Shown piece by piece: positions 30,577 through 38,696 of a stretch of DNA of 64,000 nt (positions are counted from its first letter, which is position 1; each line of letters opens with the position of its first letter). The stretch covers positions 1 through 64,000 of the forward strand of contig NZ_SMKA01000006.1 of NCBI RefSeq assembly GCF_004348455.1, in the 5' to 3' direction. Source of the DNA: Kribbella albertanoniae. Its GTDB lineage: Bacteria; Actinomycetota; Actinomycetes; Propionibacteriales; Kribbellaceae. A program made the position numbers and the translations under genes. Under the pieces are notes generated by a model that was not told the origin of the DNA, made no database searches, and saw nothing but the letters and a program-made list of their open reading frames with translations.

Positions 30577-31718
30577 TGCCCAATGATGCGCTGAGTAATA
30601 AGTCGACAGGTGCCCTTGTCGGTTCCGCCGTCGGTGACGCGATCGGCGGGGCCGTCGAGGGCTGGACCCCGGCCGCGATCCGGGAGCGGCACGGCGGCTG
30701 GGTGACCGGCATCGTCGGGCCCTGGTACGACGATTGGCGCACCGCGCGGCCGATTGCGCCGTACCACAAGGGCGATGGGCACATCACCGACGACACCTTG
30801 ATGACGCACGCACTGGTCGAGGTGTACGACGAACGCCGTACTCACCTGGATGCGTACGCGATCGCGGAGTCGCTGGTACCGAAGATGATCACCGGCCGTC
30901 GCTGGGTACCCGAACTGGAGACCGATGCGTTGTTGCTGCAGCGCGTCTTCCTGGCCGAAAAGTGGCTCGTCACGCGGCTGCATTACGGACATGTCGACCC
31001 ACGCGAGGCCGGCGTCGGCAACATCGTGAACTGTGGTGCCGCCATGTACATGGCGCCGGTCGGGATCGCAAACGCCGGTGATCCGCAGGGTGCCTATGCC
31101 GAGGCGATCGACGTCGCCGGTGCGCACCAGTCGAGCTACGGGCGGGAGGCGGCCGGCGTGTTCGCGGCAGCCGTCGCCGCCGCAATGGTGCCTGGGGCAA
31201 CAACTGCGACAGTGATCGAAGCGGCGCTGACCCTAGCCAAGGACGGCACGCGGAAAGCCATCCAGGCCGTGGCTGAGGCAGCAAGCAGCGTGACTGATTG
31301 GGAAGAAGCGATTCCCCTGCTGCGACAGGCGATCGAGCCCTTCGACAGTGTCGGGCCGGACTATCGCGACCAGTCGCTGGACGCCCGACGGCCGAGCCGC
31401 ACGAAGGCGATCGAGGAGCTGCCGGTTGCTCTCGGCTTCGTGCTGGTCTCCGAGGGCGACGTACGGCGGGCTGTCCTCGGCGGCACGAACTATGGCCGGG
31501 ACGCGGACTCGATCGCGTCGATGGCCGGTGCGATCACGGGTGCCCTCGGCGGACTGAGCGGCGTACCGGAGGATTGGGCGAGTGAGATCGCCGAGGCGAG
31601 CCGGACCGACCTCGTCCGGCCGGGCGTGCTGATGGCGTCGGTGGCTCGCGACCTGCACGAAGCTGATGCGCGTCGATGGGCGCGGCGGACCGAAGTACTG
31701 GAGAATCTGACCCAATGA
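30576..31718 (+). CDS. ADP-ribosylglycohydrolase family protein (1)
   Basis: A 380-aa member of the DraG/ARH fold. Near the N-terminus GALVGSAVGDAIGGAVEGW matches the opening motif, GHITDDTLMTHAL gives the T-D-D-T metal ligands, and GRDADSIASMAGAITGALGG near 315 gives the second metal motif. Family members cleave ADP-ribosyl-arginine, -serine or related N- or O-glycosidic bonds of ribose with two Mg2+ ions. In a sugar-uptake operon the substrate is more likely a small ribosylated metabolite than a protein. Start overlaps the binding protein stop. Confidence 0.85.
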   Translation: MPNDALSNKSTGALVGSAVGDAIGGAVEGWTPAAIRERHGGWVTGIVGPWYDDWRTARPIAPYHKGDGHITDDTLMTHALVEVYDERRTHLDAYAIAESLVPKMITGRRWVPELETDALLLQRVFLAEKWLVTRLHYGHVDPREAGVGNIVNCGAAMYMAPVGIANAGDPQGAYAEAIDVAGAHQSSYGREAAGVFAAAVAAAMVPGATTATVIEAALTLAKDGTRKAIQAVAEAASSVTDWEEAIPLLRQAIEPFDSVGPDYRDQSLDARRPSRTKAIEELPVALGFVLVSEGDVRRAVLGGTNYGRDADSIASMAGAITGALGGLSGVPEDWASEIAEASRTDLVRPGVLMASVARDLHEADARRWARRTEVLENLTQ

Positions 31719-33004
31719 GATTGACCTGGGTGCAGCCGGAGGACCTGCTGCCGCATCAGCTGGTTCAGTCCCGGTCGGAAGGCGTCGAGGTCGCAGACGT
31801 CGAGGCCCGCTGGCGGAAGGCTGGTGGGGCGACCGAGGCACCGGTCTCGGGCGCATCCGACAAGCCCGCGAGTTCGGAACTACGCGCCTTGGCGCGTGAC
31901 CTCATCGCGGAGCTGGATGCGCGGACCCCGGTATGGATCGAGCCCGAGATCCCGCAGTTGCCACGGCTCGAAGCATCGACCGATCGCATCGCGGACGCCT
32001 GGCTCGGGCGGGCCGCCGGGAACCTGCTGGGCAAGCCGGTGGAGAAGATTCCCCGCGAGGGGATCCGCGAGATCCTGCAGTCGTCCGGCCAGTGGCCGCT
32101 CACGCAGTACGTGACGGCCGTCGGCGTACCGGACGAGATCCTGCAACGCTGGCCGTGGAACCGGACCTCCGCACCGACCAGTCTCCGCGAGGTCATCGAC
32201 GGGATGCCGGAGGACGACGACCTCAACTTCGCCCTCCTTGCGCTGCGGATGCTCGAACAGTACGGCGATGCCCTGACCACCGAAGATGTTGCCCAGACCT
32301 GGTTGCGGGACCTCCCGGCCGCCCGGGTCTTCACCGCCGAACGCGTTGCCTACCGCAATCTTCTGAACGGCGCCGAGCCGGCCCGGGCGGCCGTTGTCGG
32401 CAACCCGTTCCGCGAGTGGATCGGCGCGCAGATCCGCACCGACGTCTACGGCTGGACGCACCCCGGCGACCGTACGGCGGCCGCCCGGCTCGCGCTGGTC
32501 GACGCCCGGCTGAGTCACACCGGAGCGGGGGTGGACGGCGCGTTGTGGGTGGCCGCGATGTCAGCCGCGGCGATGGCGCTCGACTCGCCGATCGAGGTTG
32601 CGCTCGCCGGGCTCGAGGTGATCCCGGTGGACGGTGCGATCTCCCGCGCGGTCCGGTTCGGCCTCGCGCTGGCCGATCACCCGCTCGACGAAGCACTCGA
32701 TGCGCTGCACGAGGAGTACGGAGGTTTGCACTGGGTACATGCCGTGAACAATTCGGCACTGACCGGATATGCGCTCACGGCGCCCGACTTCACGACGGCA
32801 GTTGGCCGCTCCGTCATGGCAGGGTGGGACACGGACTCCGTGGGTGCGACGGTCGGTGCCGTATTTGGTGCCGTCCGGGGAGTTCCGGCAGAGTGGTCTG
32901 TACCACTGAAGAACCGGCTGGCCACCAGCCTGCCGGGGCTGGACCGAATCGCATTCGACGAACTGGCGGACAGGACTGTGGAGGTGGCCCGGGGTGGAGC
33001 CTGA
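31715..33004 (+). CDS. ADP-ribosylglycohydrolase family protein (2)
   Basis: A 429-aa paralogue with an extra ~85-residue N-terminal region. The core begins DRIADAWLGRAAGNLLGKPVEKI; the first metal motif is PEDDDLNFALLALRML instead of TDDT, and the second is AGWDTDSVGATVGAVFGAVRG. The EDDD variant is, as far as I recall, usual in this subfamily rather than a sign of inactivity. It overlaps the first ARH gene by 4 bp and the ribokinase by 11 bp. Two different ARH enzymes in one operon imply two steps or two substrates. Confidence 0.8.
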   Translation: MRLTWVQPEDLLPHQLVQSRSEGVEVADVEARWRKAGGATEAPVSGASDKPASSELRALARDLIAELDARTPVWIEPEIPQLPRLEASTDRIADAWLGRAAGNLLGKPVEKIPREGIREILQSSGQWPLTQYVTAVGVPDEILQRWPWNRTSAPTSLREVIDGMPEDDDLNFALLALRMLEQYGDALTTEDVAQTWLRDLPAARVFTAERVAYRNLLNGAEPARAAVVGNPFREWIGAQIRTDVYGWTHPGDRTAAARLALVDARLSHTGAGVDGALWVAAMSAAAMALDSPIEVALAGLEVIPVDGAISRAVRFGLALADHPLDEALDALHEEYGGLHWVHAVNNSALTGYALTAPDFTTAVGRSVMAGWDTDSVGATVGAVFGAVRGVPAEWSVPLKNRLATSLPGLDRIAFDELADRTVEVARGGA

Positions 33005-33893
33005 CGTTGTCGTGGTGGGCAGTGCGAACGTGGACCTGGTGCTCCCCGTGCAACGCATCCCGCGCCCCGGCGAAACCGTGCTCGCGGGCGTGATGACCCG
33101 AGGCCCCGGCGGCAAAGGCGCCAACCAGGCGGCGGCGAGCGCGCGGGCTGGTGCACAGACGGCCATGGTCGTGTCGCTCGGAGCCGACGACGGTGGCGCG
33201 CTGCTCCGCGACACGCTGACCGGCGCCGGCGTCGACCTGTCGCTGGCGACGACCTCTGACGCCCCGACCGGTACGGCGATCATCACGGTCGAGGCGAGTG
33301 GTGAGAATTCGATCGTGGTCGCCCCGGGCGCCAACGGCGAGCTGGCGCTGACCCCGGAGGCCGCCCACGTCATCGGCGGCGCCAAGATCGTGCTGGCCCA
33401 GCTGGAGATCCCGATGGAGACCGTCCAGGAGGCCGCGGCGACCAGTTCGTACTTCATCCTGAACGCGGCTCCGGCGGCCGAGTTGCCGAGTGCGCTGCTC
33501 GCCGACATCGACCTGCTCGTGGTGAACGAGAGTGAGGCCGAGGTGATCGCCGGTCCGGACCGGGCCGCGTTGCTGAAGCTGGTTCCGGCCGCGGTGGTCA
33601 CGCTCGGCGGCGCCGGCGCGGTGATCCTGACCCGCGGCAACGACGAGATCACGGTCCCCGGCGTACCGGTCGAGGTGGTCGACACCACGGCCGCGGGGGA
33701 CACCTTCTGCGGGGTGCTCGCGGCAACCTTGTCTTCTGTGTCAGCCATCGAGCCGATTACACCCCGCGACCTGACGAATGCGGTCCGACGCGCTAACGTT
33801 GCTGCTTCACTGAGTGTTCAGACCGCGGGAGCAATCGCCTCGGTGCCTCACGGGGATGCGATCGACGCGCGTTATGCGGAGGTGTATCTGTGA
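32994..33893 (+). CDS. rbsK: Ribokinase (PfkB family)
   Basis: A 299-aa PfkB kinase. [23 protein letters not shown] and the [15 protein letters not shown] signature (PfkB-1) are at the N-terminus; [17 protein letters not shown] (PfkB-2, with catalytic Asp in GD) is near 225. It converts ribose to ribose 5-phosphate. Following two ADP-ribosylglycohydrolase-like enzymes, it most likely takes the ribose they free. Start GTG 32994 lies 11 bp inside the previous gene. Confidence 0.85.
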   Translation: MEPDVVVVGSANVDLVLPVQRIPRPGETVLAGVMTRGPGGKGANQAAASARAGAQTAMVVSLGADDGGALLRDTLTGAGVDLSLATTSDAPTGTAIITVEASGENSIVVAPGANGELALTPEAAHVIGGAKIVLAQLEIPMETVQEAAATSSYFILNAAPAAELPSALLADIDLLVVNESEAEVIAGPDRAALLKLVPAAVVTLGGAGAVILTRGNDEITVPGVPVEVVDTTAAGDTFCGVLAATLSSVSAIEPITPRDLTNAVRRANVAASLSVQTAGAIASVPHGDAIDARYAEVYL

Positions 33894-35893
33894 GTCCGCT
33901 CGAACCGCGGCCCATCGATCTGCCCGCCCGGGTAGATCTGGCGTTCCGGGCCGATCTGTCCTTTCTCGACGACGCGAAGATCCTCGGTGCGCCCGATGAC
34001 CCGGCGGAGCTGCCGCGCTGGCGCGCCAAGCTGGCCGAGTGGCTGATCGGGTCGTACGAGCGGTCGCCGTACGACGGCTCCCAGTACGAAACCCCCGGTC
34101 GCGAGTGGACCCAGACGGCGTACTCGGTGGCGCTCGTCTGGCTCTGGGACGACCTGCTGTACGACGTCTCGACCGGCCGGTTCACCCCGGAGAAATTCGT
34201 CCGGCACGGGGTCGAGCAGTTCGGCGGGCATGACGCGATCGTGTTGTGGCACGCGTACCCGGTGATCGGGATCGACTCGCGGAACCAGTTCGACTTCTAC
34301 CGTGACGTGCCCGGGCTGCGCGAGCTGATCGACGAGCTGCATCGCCTTGGTGTGAAGGTTTTCTTCGACTACAACCCCTGGGATGTCGGGACGCGGCGGG
34401 CTGCCCGGTCGGACGCCGAGGAGTTCGCTTCACTGGTCAAGGACTATGACGTCGACGGGGTCTTCCTGGACACGTTGAAGGAAGGCGACCCGGTCCTTAC
34501 CCGGGCGTTGCGGGCAGCCAATCCGGCGATCGCACTCGAGGGTGAGTCACGGTTGCCGATGGCAAGGGTCAGCGATCACGCGCTGTCGTGGGCGCAGTGG
34601 TTCGCCGACACGCACGCACCCGGTGTGCTGCGTGCGCACTTGTTCGAGCGTCGGCACATGATGCACCACACGCGCCGCTGGCACCGCGATCACAGCGCCG
34701 AGCTGCAGTCCGCGTGGATCAACGGCGTCGGCATCCTGGTCTGGGAGTCGGTGTTCTCCAGCTGGGTCGGCTGGAGCGCCCGCGACCGCGCGACCCTTCG
34801 CCGGATGGTGACCGCGCAGCGCGCGTTCGCTCCGGTGCTGATCGACGGCGACTGGATCCAGCTGACCCCGGAGATCCCGGACAAGGCCCGGGTGCACGGC
34901 ATCTACGGTTCGCGGTTCGACCTGCAGGACATCACGTTCTGGACGCTGATCAACCGTCATGAGGACGACTTCGAAGGCATCGTGCTGCGGTCGGAGGATC
35001 AGGTCGGCGACTGGTACGACGTCACGTCGGGCGTGCCGATCACGGCGACCGACGACGGCGTGCACCTCGTCGTACCGGGTCGTGGGGTGACCGGCATCGT
35101 CCGGGTCGGCGCGACCGCGGGAGCGAGCTGCCGGACGACGGCCCGCAAGCTGGGAACGATGCCACGTCCGCACGATTCCGACTCCGCCTTCCCGATGCGG
35201 CCGGCCGAACGGTTGCCGGTGCCAACACCCGCCAGTACGACAACTGCCGGTACGGCGTCGATCGGGCCGGCGGTCGACGTACCGGCTGGGCCTTGTGTGC
35301 TGACCGTGCGGCATCGGCGGCGGGAGACCGGGCTGTACGACCAGGCGCCGTACGTGGACGAGTGGAAGCCGTTGCCTCCTCGCCTGCATGACATCCGCAC
35401 GGTGACGCGCGAGGTGTCTCTGCCGGGGATCTCGGTGGCGGTCTCCGAGGTGACCAACGGCGAGTATTTCGAGTTCCTGACAGCGACTGGGTATCGGCCG
35501 CTGATCTCGAACCGGTTCCTGGCCCACTGGGTTGATGGTGCGCCGGCGGCCGGGACTCTCGACCAGCCGGTGACGTACGTCGATCTGCCGGATGCGCGGG
35601 CCTATGCGGCCTGGCGCGGCGGGCGGCTGCCGACCGAGGACGAGTGGCAGGTCGCGGCCGGGCTGGACGGATTCGTCCGCGCCGAGCCGCTGGTCTGGAA
35701 CCTGACCGAGAGCGAACACCGTGACGGCCGCAGCCGGTTCTGCATCCTGAAGGGCGGCTCGCATTATGTTGCCCAGGGCTCCGATTGGTACGCCGACGGT
35801 GGGCCGCAGGAACCGGAAGTGAGCTTCAAGTTGGTGCTGACCGGTGGTGGTCTCGACCGGTCGGAGACCATCGGCTTCAGGTGTGCGGGATGA
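33890..35893 (+). CDS. Glycoside-hydrolase-like protein fused to an FGE/SUMF1-type domain
   Basis: A 667-aa protein. Residues ~90-330 look like a TIM-barrel glycosidase ([43 protein letters not shown] with an acidic pair, [10 protein letters not shown]), followed by a beta-sandwich-like part. Residues ~505-665 match the sulfatase-modifying factor fold: [46 protein letters not shown] and a final ETIGFRCAG. No catalytic Cys pair is evident there, so the domain is probably a binding module. No signal peptide. I know no characterised homologue; it likely acts on the sugar imported by this operon. Confidence 0.6.
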   Translation: MSPLEPRPIDLPARVDLAFRADLSFLDDAKILGAPDDPAELPRWRAKLAEWLIGSYERSPYDGSQYETPGREWTQTAYSVALVWLWDDLLYDVSTGRFTPEKFVRHGVEQFGGHDAIVLWHAYPVIGIDSRNQFDFYRDVPGLRELIDELHRLGVKVFFDYNPWDVGTRRAARSDAEEFASLVKDYDVDGVFLDTLKEGDPVLTRALRAANPAIALEGESRLPMARVSDHALSWAQWFADTHAPGVLRAHLFERRHMMHHTRRWHRDHSAELQSAWINGVGILVWESVFSSWVGWSARDRATLRRMVTAQRAFAPVLIDGDWIQLTPEIPDKARVHGIYGSRFDLQDITFWTLINRHEDDFEGIVLRSEDQVGDWYDVTSGVPITATDDGVHLVVPGRGVTGIVRVGATAGASCRTTARKLGTMPRPHDSDSAFPMRPAERLPVPTPASTTTAGTASIGPAVDVPAGPCVLTVRHRRRETGLYDQAPYVDEWKPLPPRLHDIRTVTREVSLPGISVAVSEVTNGEYFEFLTATGYRPLISNRFLAHWVDGAPAAGTLDQPVTYVDLPDARAYAAWRGGRLPTEDEWQVAAGLDGFVRAEPLVWNLTESEHRDGRSRFCILKGGSHYVAQGSDWYADGGPQEPEVSFKLVLTGGGLDRSETIGFRCAG

Positions 35894-37077
35894 GGCCTGC
35901 TCCTCTCGACGGGGTGAAGGTGCTCGAGGCGGCGACGCTGTTCGCGGGCCCGCTGGCGGCGACGTTCCTGGGTGACTTCGGGGCCGATGTCACCAAGATC
36001 GAGCACCCTGTGCGACCGGATGCGGCCCGCACTCATGGTGCGTCGAAGGATGGCGTCGGGCTGTGGTTCAAGACGCTCGGCCGGAACAAGCGGCTCGCGA
36101 CGCTCGACCTTTCTCAGGGCTCTGAGGTTTTTCTCGAGCTGGTACGGCGGAACGACGTACTGGTGGAGAACTTCCGGCCGGGGACGTTGGAGCGCTGGGG
36201 TCTCGGGCCGGACGTGCTGCTGGAGGCGAATCCGCGGCTGGTGATTGCGCGGGTGACGGCGTTCGGGCAGGTCGGGCCGTGGTCCGGGCGCCCCGGGTTC
36301 GGATCGTTGGCCGAGGCAATGAGTGGGTTCGCGGCTGTGACCGGTGAGCCGGACGGTCCGCCGACGCTGCCGCCGTTCGGGCTCGCGGACGGGATCACCG
36401 CGCTGGCCACCGCGTACGCCGTACTGGTGGCGCTGCGCGAGCGGGATCGGTCGGGGGCCGGGCAGGTGATCGACATGGCGATCATCGAGCCGATTCTGAT
36501 GATGCTGGGTGGCGGGATCACGGCGTACCAGCAGACCGGGTACGTGCAGCCGCGGCTGGGGAATCGCTCGTCGAACAACGCGCCGCGCAATGTGTACCGG
36601 ACCATGGACGGTCGGTGGGTGGCGGTGTCCACGAGTTCGCAGAGCATCGCCGAGCGGGTGCTCACGTTGGTGGGGCGTCCTGATCTGGTCGCGGAGCCGT
36701 GGTTTGCGACCGGGCGCGAGCGTGCTGAGCATGCGGATGAGCTGGATGAGGCGGTTGGATCGTGGATCGCTGCGCGGCCGCTCGACCAGGTGATGGACGC
36801 GTTCGAGAAGGCTGAGGCCGCGGTCGGGCCGGTGCACGACATTCGGGGGATCGTTGCTGATCCGCAGTACGCCGCTCTGCAGACGATCGTTGCCGTTGAC
36901 GACGATGAGCTGGGTGGGTCGGTGCAGATGCAGAACGTGCTGTTCCGGCTGTCGGAGTCGCCGGGGGCGATCCGCTGGGCGGGACGGCGGCATGGTGCGA
37001 ACACCGACGAGGTGCTGGCGGAGATCGGGGTCTCGCCGGAACAGCTTGCTGCACTGAGGGCAGCGGGCGTCGTCTAG
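35890..37077 (+). CDS. Class III CoA-transferase (CaiB/BaiF family)
   Basis: A 395-aa family III CoA-transferase: N-terminal [35 protein letters not shown], then [41 protein letters not shown], both typical. The catalytic Asp position follows in the conserved order. It moves CoA between acyl-CoA and a carboxylic acid. It is coupled by ATGA to the GH/FGE fusion and followed after 15 bp by a CitE-like lyase, so the two probably activate and cleave the non-sugar part of the substrate. Confidence 0.9.
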   Translation: MRPAPLDGVKVLEAATLFAGPLAATFLGDFGADVTKIEHPVRPDAARTHGASKDGVGLWFKTLGRNKRLATLDLSQGSEVFLELVRRNDVLVENFRPGTLERWGLGPDVLLEANPRLVIARVTAFGQVGPWSGRPGFGSLAEAMSGFAAVTGEPDGPPTLPPFGLADGITALATAYAVLVALRERDRSGAGQVIDMAIIEPILMMLGGGITAYQQTGYVQPRLGNRSSNNAPRNVYRTMDGRWVAVSTSSQSIAERVLTLVGRPDLVAEPWFATGRERAEHADELDEAVGSWIAARPLDQVMDAFEKAEAAVGPVHDIRGIVADPQYAALQTIVAVDDDELGGSVQMQNVLFRLSESPGAIRWAGRRHGANTDEVLAEIGVSPEQLAALRAAGVV

Positions 37078-37092
37078 GTTTTGGGGGAACGT

Positions 37093-37914
37093 GTGCTGAC
37101 TGGGTTGTACGTGCCGGCGAATCGGCCGGATCGCTTTGCGAAAGCCGTTGCCGCGGGCCCCGATCTGGTCGTGTTCGACCTGGAGGACGCCGTACCGGTC
37201 GATGCGAAGGTGGCGGCGCGCGAGTGGGCGGTTGCCTGGATTGCTGCCCACGGGGTTGGCTCGGAGCTTCGGGTGAACGCGCCCGGGACACCATGGCACG
37301 CGGACGACCTGGCCGCGGTGGCCGCCGTACCGGAGATCCGGCTGCGCGTGCCGAAGGTGGAGAGCGCGGCCGAGGTACTGCGCATCCTCGAACAGGTGCC
37401 GTCGGCAAGCATTACTGCCCTGATCGAGTCACCGCTCGGCCTGGAGCGAGCCTTCGAGATCGCCACCGCGGATCCGCGGGTGGTCGCCGTCGCCCTGGGC
37501 GAGGCCGACCTCCGCAGCTCACTCGGCGTAGACGGTTCGGAGGGCCTGGCCTGGGCCCGCGGCCGGCTCGTGTCCGCATCCCGAGCGGCCGGACTCGGCG
37601 CCCCGATGATGTCCGTCCACCCCCGCGTCGACGACACCGACGGCCTCCGCCGTACCAGCCTGGAAGGCCGCGCCCTCGGCTTCGTCGGCCGAATGGCCAT
37701 CCACCCCCGCCAGCTACCAACAATCCTGGAGTCCTTCACCCCAACCGCCATCCAGCTCGCCGAAGCGGCTGACCTACTGGCCGCCGTCGAGAAGGCAGGC
37801 GTCTCCGCCGGCGGCGTAACCGTCCTCCCCGACGGCCGAATGGCCGACCCCGCCATGATCGGCCGAGCCCAAGAGCTAACAACCCTCGCCCGCGAAATCG
37901 CCCACAGGTCATAA
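37093..37914 (+). CDS. HpcH/HpaI-type aldolase, CitE-like CoA lyase
   Basis: A 273-aa CitE-family TIM barrel: RPDRFAKAVAAGPDLVVFDLEDAVP, RVPKVESAAEVLRIL, ITALIESPLGLERAFEIA and LGEADLRSSLGV carry the Mg2+ ligands (Glu and Asp) and substrate Arg. Relatives cleave citramalyl-, malyl- or 3-hydroxy-3-methylglutaryl-like CoA esters. With the adjacent CoA-transferase it forms a plausible activate-and-cleave pair. GTG 37093 has GGGGGA just upstream; a TTG at 37081 is also in frame. Confidence 0.85.
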   Translation: MLTGLYVPANRPDRFAKAVAAGPDLVVFDLEDAVPVDAKVAAREWAVAWIAAHGVGSELRVNAPGTPWHADDLAAVAAVPEIRLRVPKVESAAEVLRILEQVPSASITALIESPLGLERAFEIATADPRVVAVALGEADLRSSLGVDGSEGLAWARGRLVSASRAAGLGAPMMSVHPRVDDTDGLRRTSLEGRALGFVGRMAIHPRQLPTILESFTPTAIQLAEAADLLAAVEKAGVSAGGVTVLPDGRMADPAMIGRAQELTTLAREIAHRS

Positions 37915-37986
37915 CCGGCTCGTCTGCTCGATGTGTGGGGTGACTTGCCGTCATGCCCGTCAGCAACTGGGGTTTGAACAGGAACT

Positions 37987-38024
37987 GGTGGGTGTGAACA
38001 GGTCATTACTTGTTCACGCCCACC
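37987..38024 (+). terminator. 14-bp stem-loop ending the catabolic operon
   Basis: GGTGGGTGTGAACA (37987-38000) pairs with TGTTCACGCCCACC (38011-38024), with one G-U pair and a 10-nt loop. It lies 73 bp after the last gene of the operon and before the toxin-antitoxin module. Confidence 0.6.
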
Positions 38025-38091
38025 ACGTGGTGTCCACACCCCCTCGGTAAAGCCGGCAGCAGCGGCGAGCAACCGGCGGCCCAGCCGGGCC

Positions 38092-38129
38092 TGTCCAGTG
38101 CTGGGTCATGAAGTGTACAGTTCTGTACA
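38092..38129 (+). promoter_or_regulatory. Leaderless promoter and operator of the Phd/RelE module
   Basis: TGTACAG-TT-CTGTACA at 38114-38129 is a perfect inverted repeat that ends on the A of the antitoxin ATG. TACAGT (38116-38121) inside it is a good -10, placing transcription start on the ATG, and TGTCCA (38092) with an 18-bp spacer is a possible -35. Antitoxin binding here would shut the operon off. Confidence 0.6.
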
Positions 38130-38383
38130 TGAGTGTCACTTTGCCGATTACTGAGGCTCGCGGCCAGCTTGGGTCGCTGGTGCGCCGGGCCTCGACTCGT
38201 CGCGAACGGACGACGATCACCGATCACGGCGAGGCTGCCGCGGTGATCATCTCGGCTCAGGAGTTGGCCGACCTCGAGGACCAGTTGGCGGTCGCGTTGT
38301 ATCAGGCCGCGAAGGCGACGGGGCAGGTGCAGACTGTCCCGCACGAGGAGGTTAGGCGCCGTCTTGGCATGAGCCAGGCGTGA
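38129..38383 (+). CDS. Antitoxin, Phd/YefM family
   Basis: An 84-aa antitoxin. The N-terminal LPITEARGQLGSLVRRASTRRERTTITDHGEAAAVIISAQELADLEDQ is the Phd/YefM DNA-binding fold; the C-terminal ~35 residues are the flexible toxin-binding tail. The ATG at 38129 is preferred over 38108 because it gives the standard family start and lies directly at the end of a palindromic operator with an embedded -10. The stop overlaps the toxin start (GTGA), so the pair is translationally coupled. Confidence 0.85.
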   Translation: MSVTLPITEARGQLGSLVRRASTRRERTTITDHGEAAAVIISAQELADLEDQLAVALYQAAKATGQVQTVPHEEVRRRLGMSQA

Positions 38384-38631
38384 CCTATCAGGTCGTCTGG
38401 AGCGAACGTGCTCTGGATCAGGCCGCGGGATACCTCGAGGAGGATCCCGACGGGCTCGAGCAGCTCATGGCCGCGATCGACACGCTCGCAGACGAGCCGC
38501 GGCCGGATTGGTCGGTGGAGTTCGGATCGCCCGGGATACGCCGCCTCGATGTCGGCCGGTTCCGCGTCCTCTACGACATCTATGCCAGTTCCGTCGTGAT
38601 CGTCGTCATCCACGCCGGTCAACTCGGCTGA
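38380..38631 (+). CDS. Toxin, RelE/ParE family
   Basis: An 83-aa toxin of the RelE/ParE fold (VVWSERALDQAAGYLEEDPDGLEQLMAAIDTLADEP..., GIRRLDVGRFRVLYDIYASSVVIVVIHAG). The basic/aromatic late residues (R in GRFRVLYDI, H in VIHAG) fit a RelE-type ribosome-dependent mRNA endonuclease better than a gyrase-targeting ParE, but this is inference. GTG start inside the antitoxin's last codons. Confidence 0.85.
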   Translation: MTYQVVWSERALDQAAGYLEEDPDGLEQLMAAIDTLADEPRPDWSVEFGSPGIRRLDVGRFRVLYDIYASSVVIVVIHAGQLG

Positions 38632-38633
38632 GA

Positions 38634-38691
38634 GCCACCACCTCCGCGGGTGGGGGATCACCTCTATCCGCGGGTAGGCGAGTTAAGGTCG
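38634..38691. repeat. Two adjacent short inverted repeats
   Basis: CCACC-TCCGCG-GGTGG and CTATCCGCGGGTAG follow each other in the gap between the toxin gene and the FAD oxidoreductase gene. The first may terminate the toxin transcript; the second lies over the likely promoter of the next gene. Confidence 0.4.
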
Positions 38692-38696
38692 TAGGC

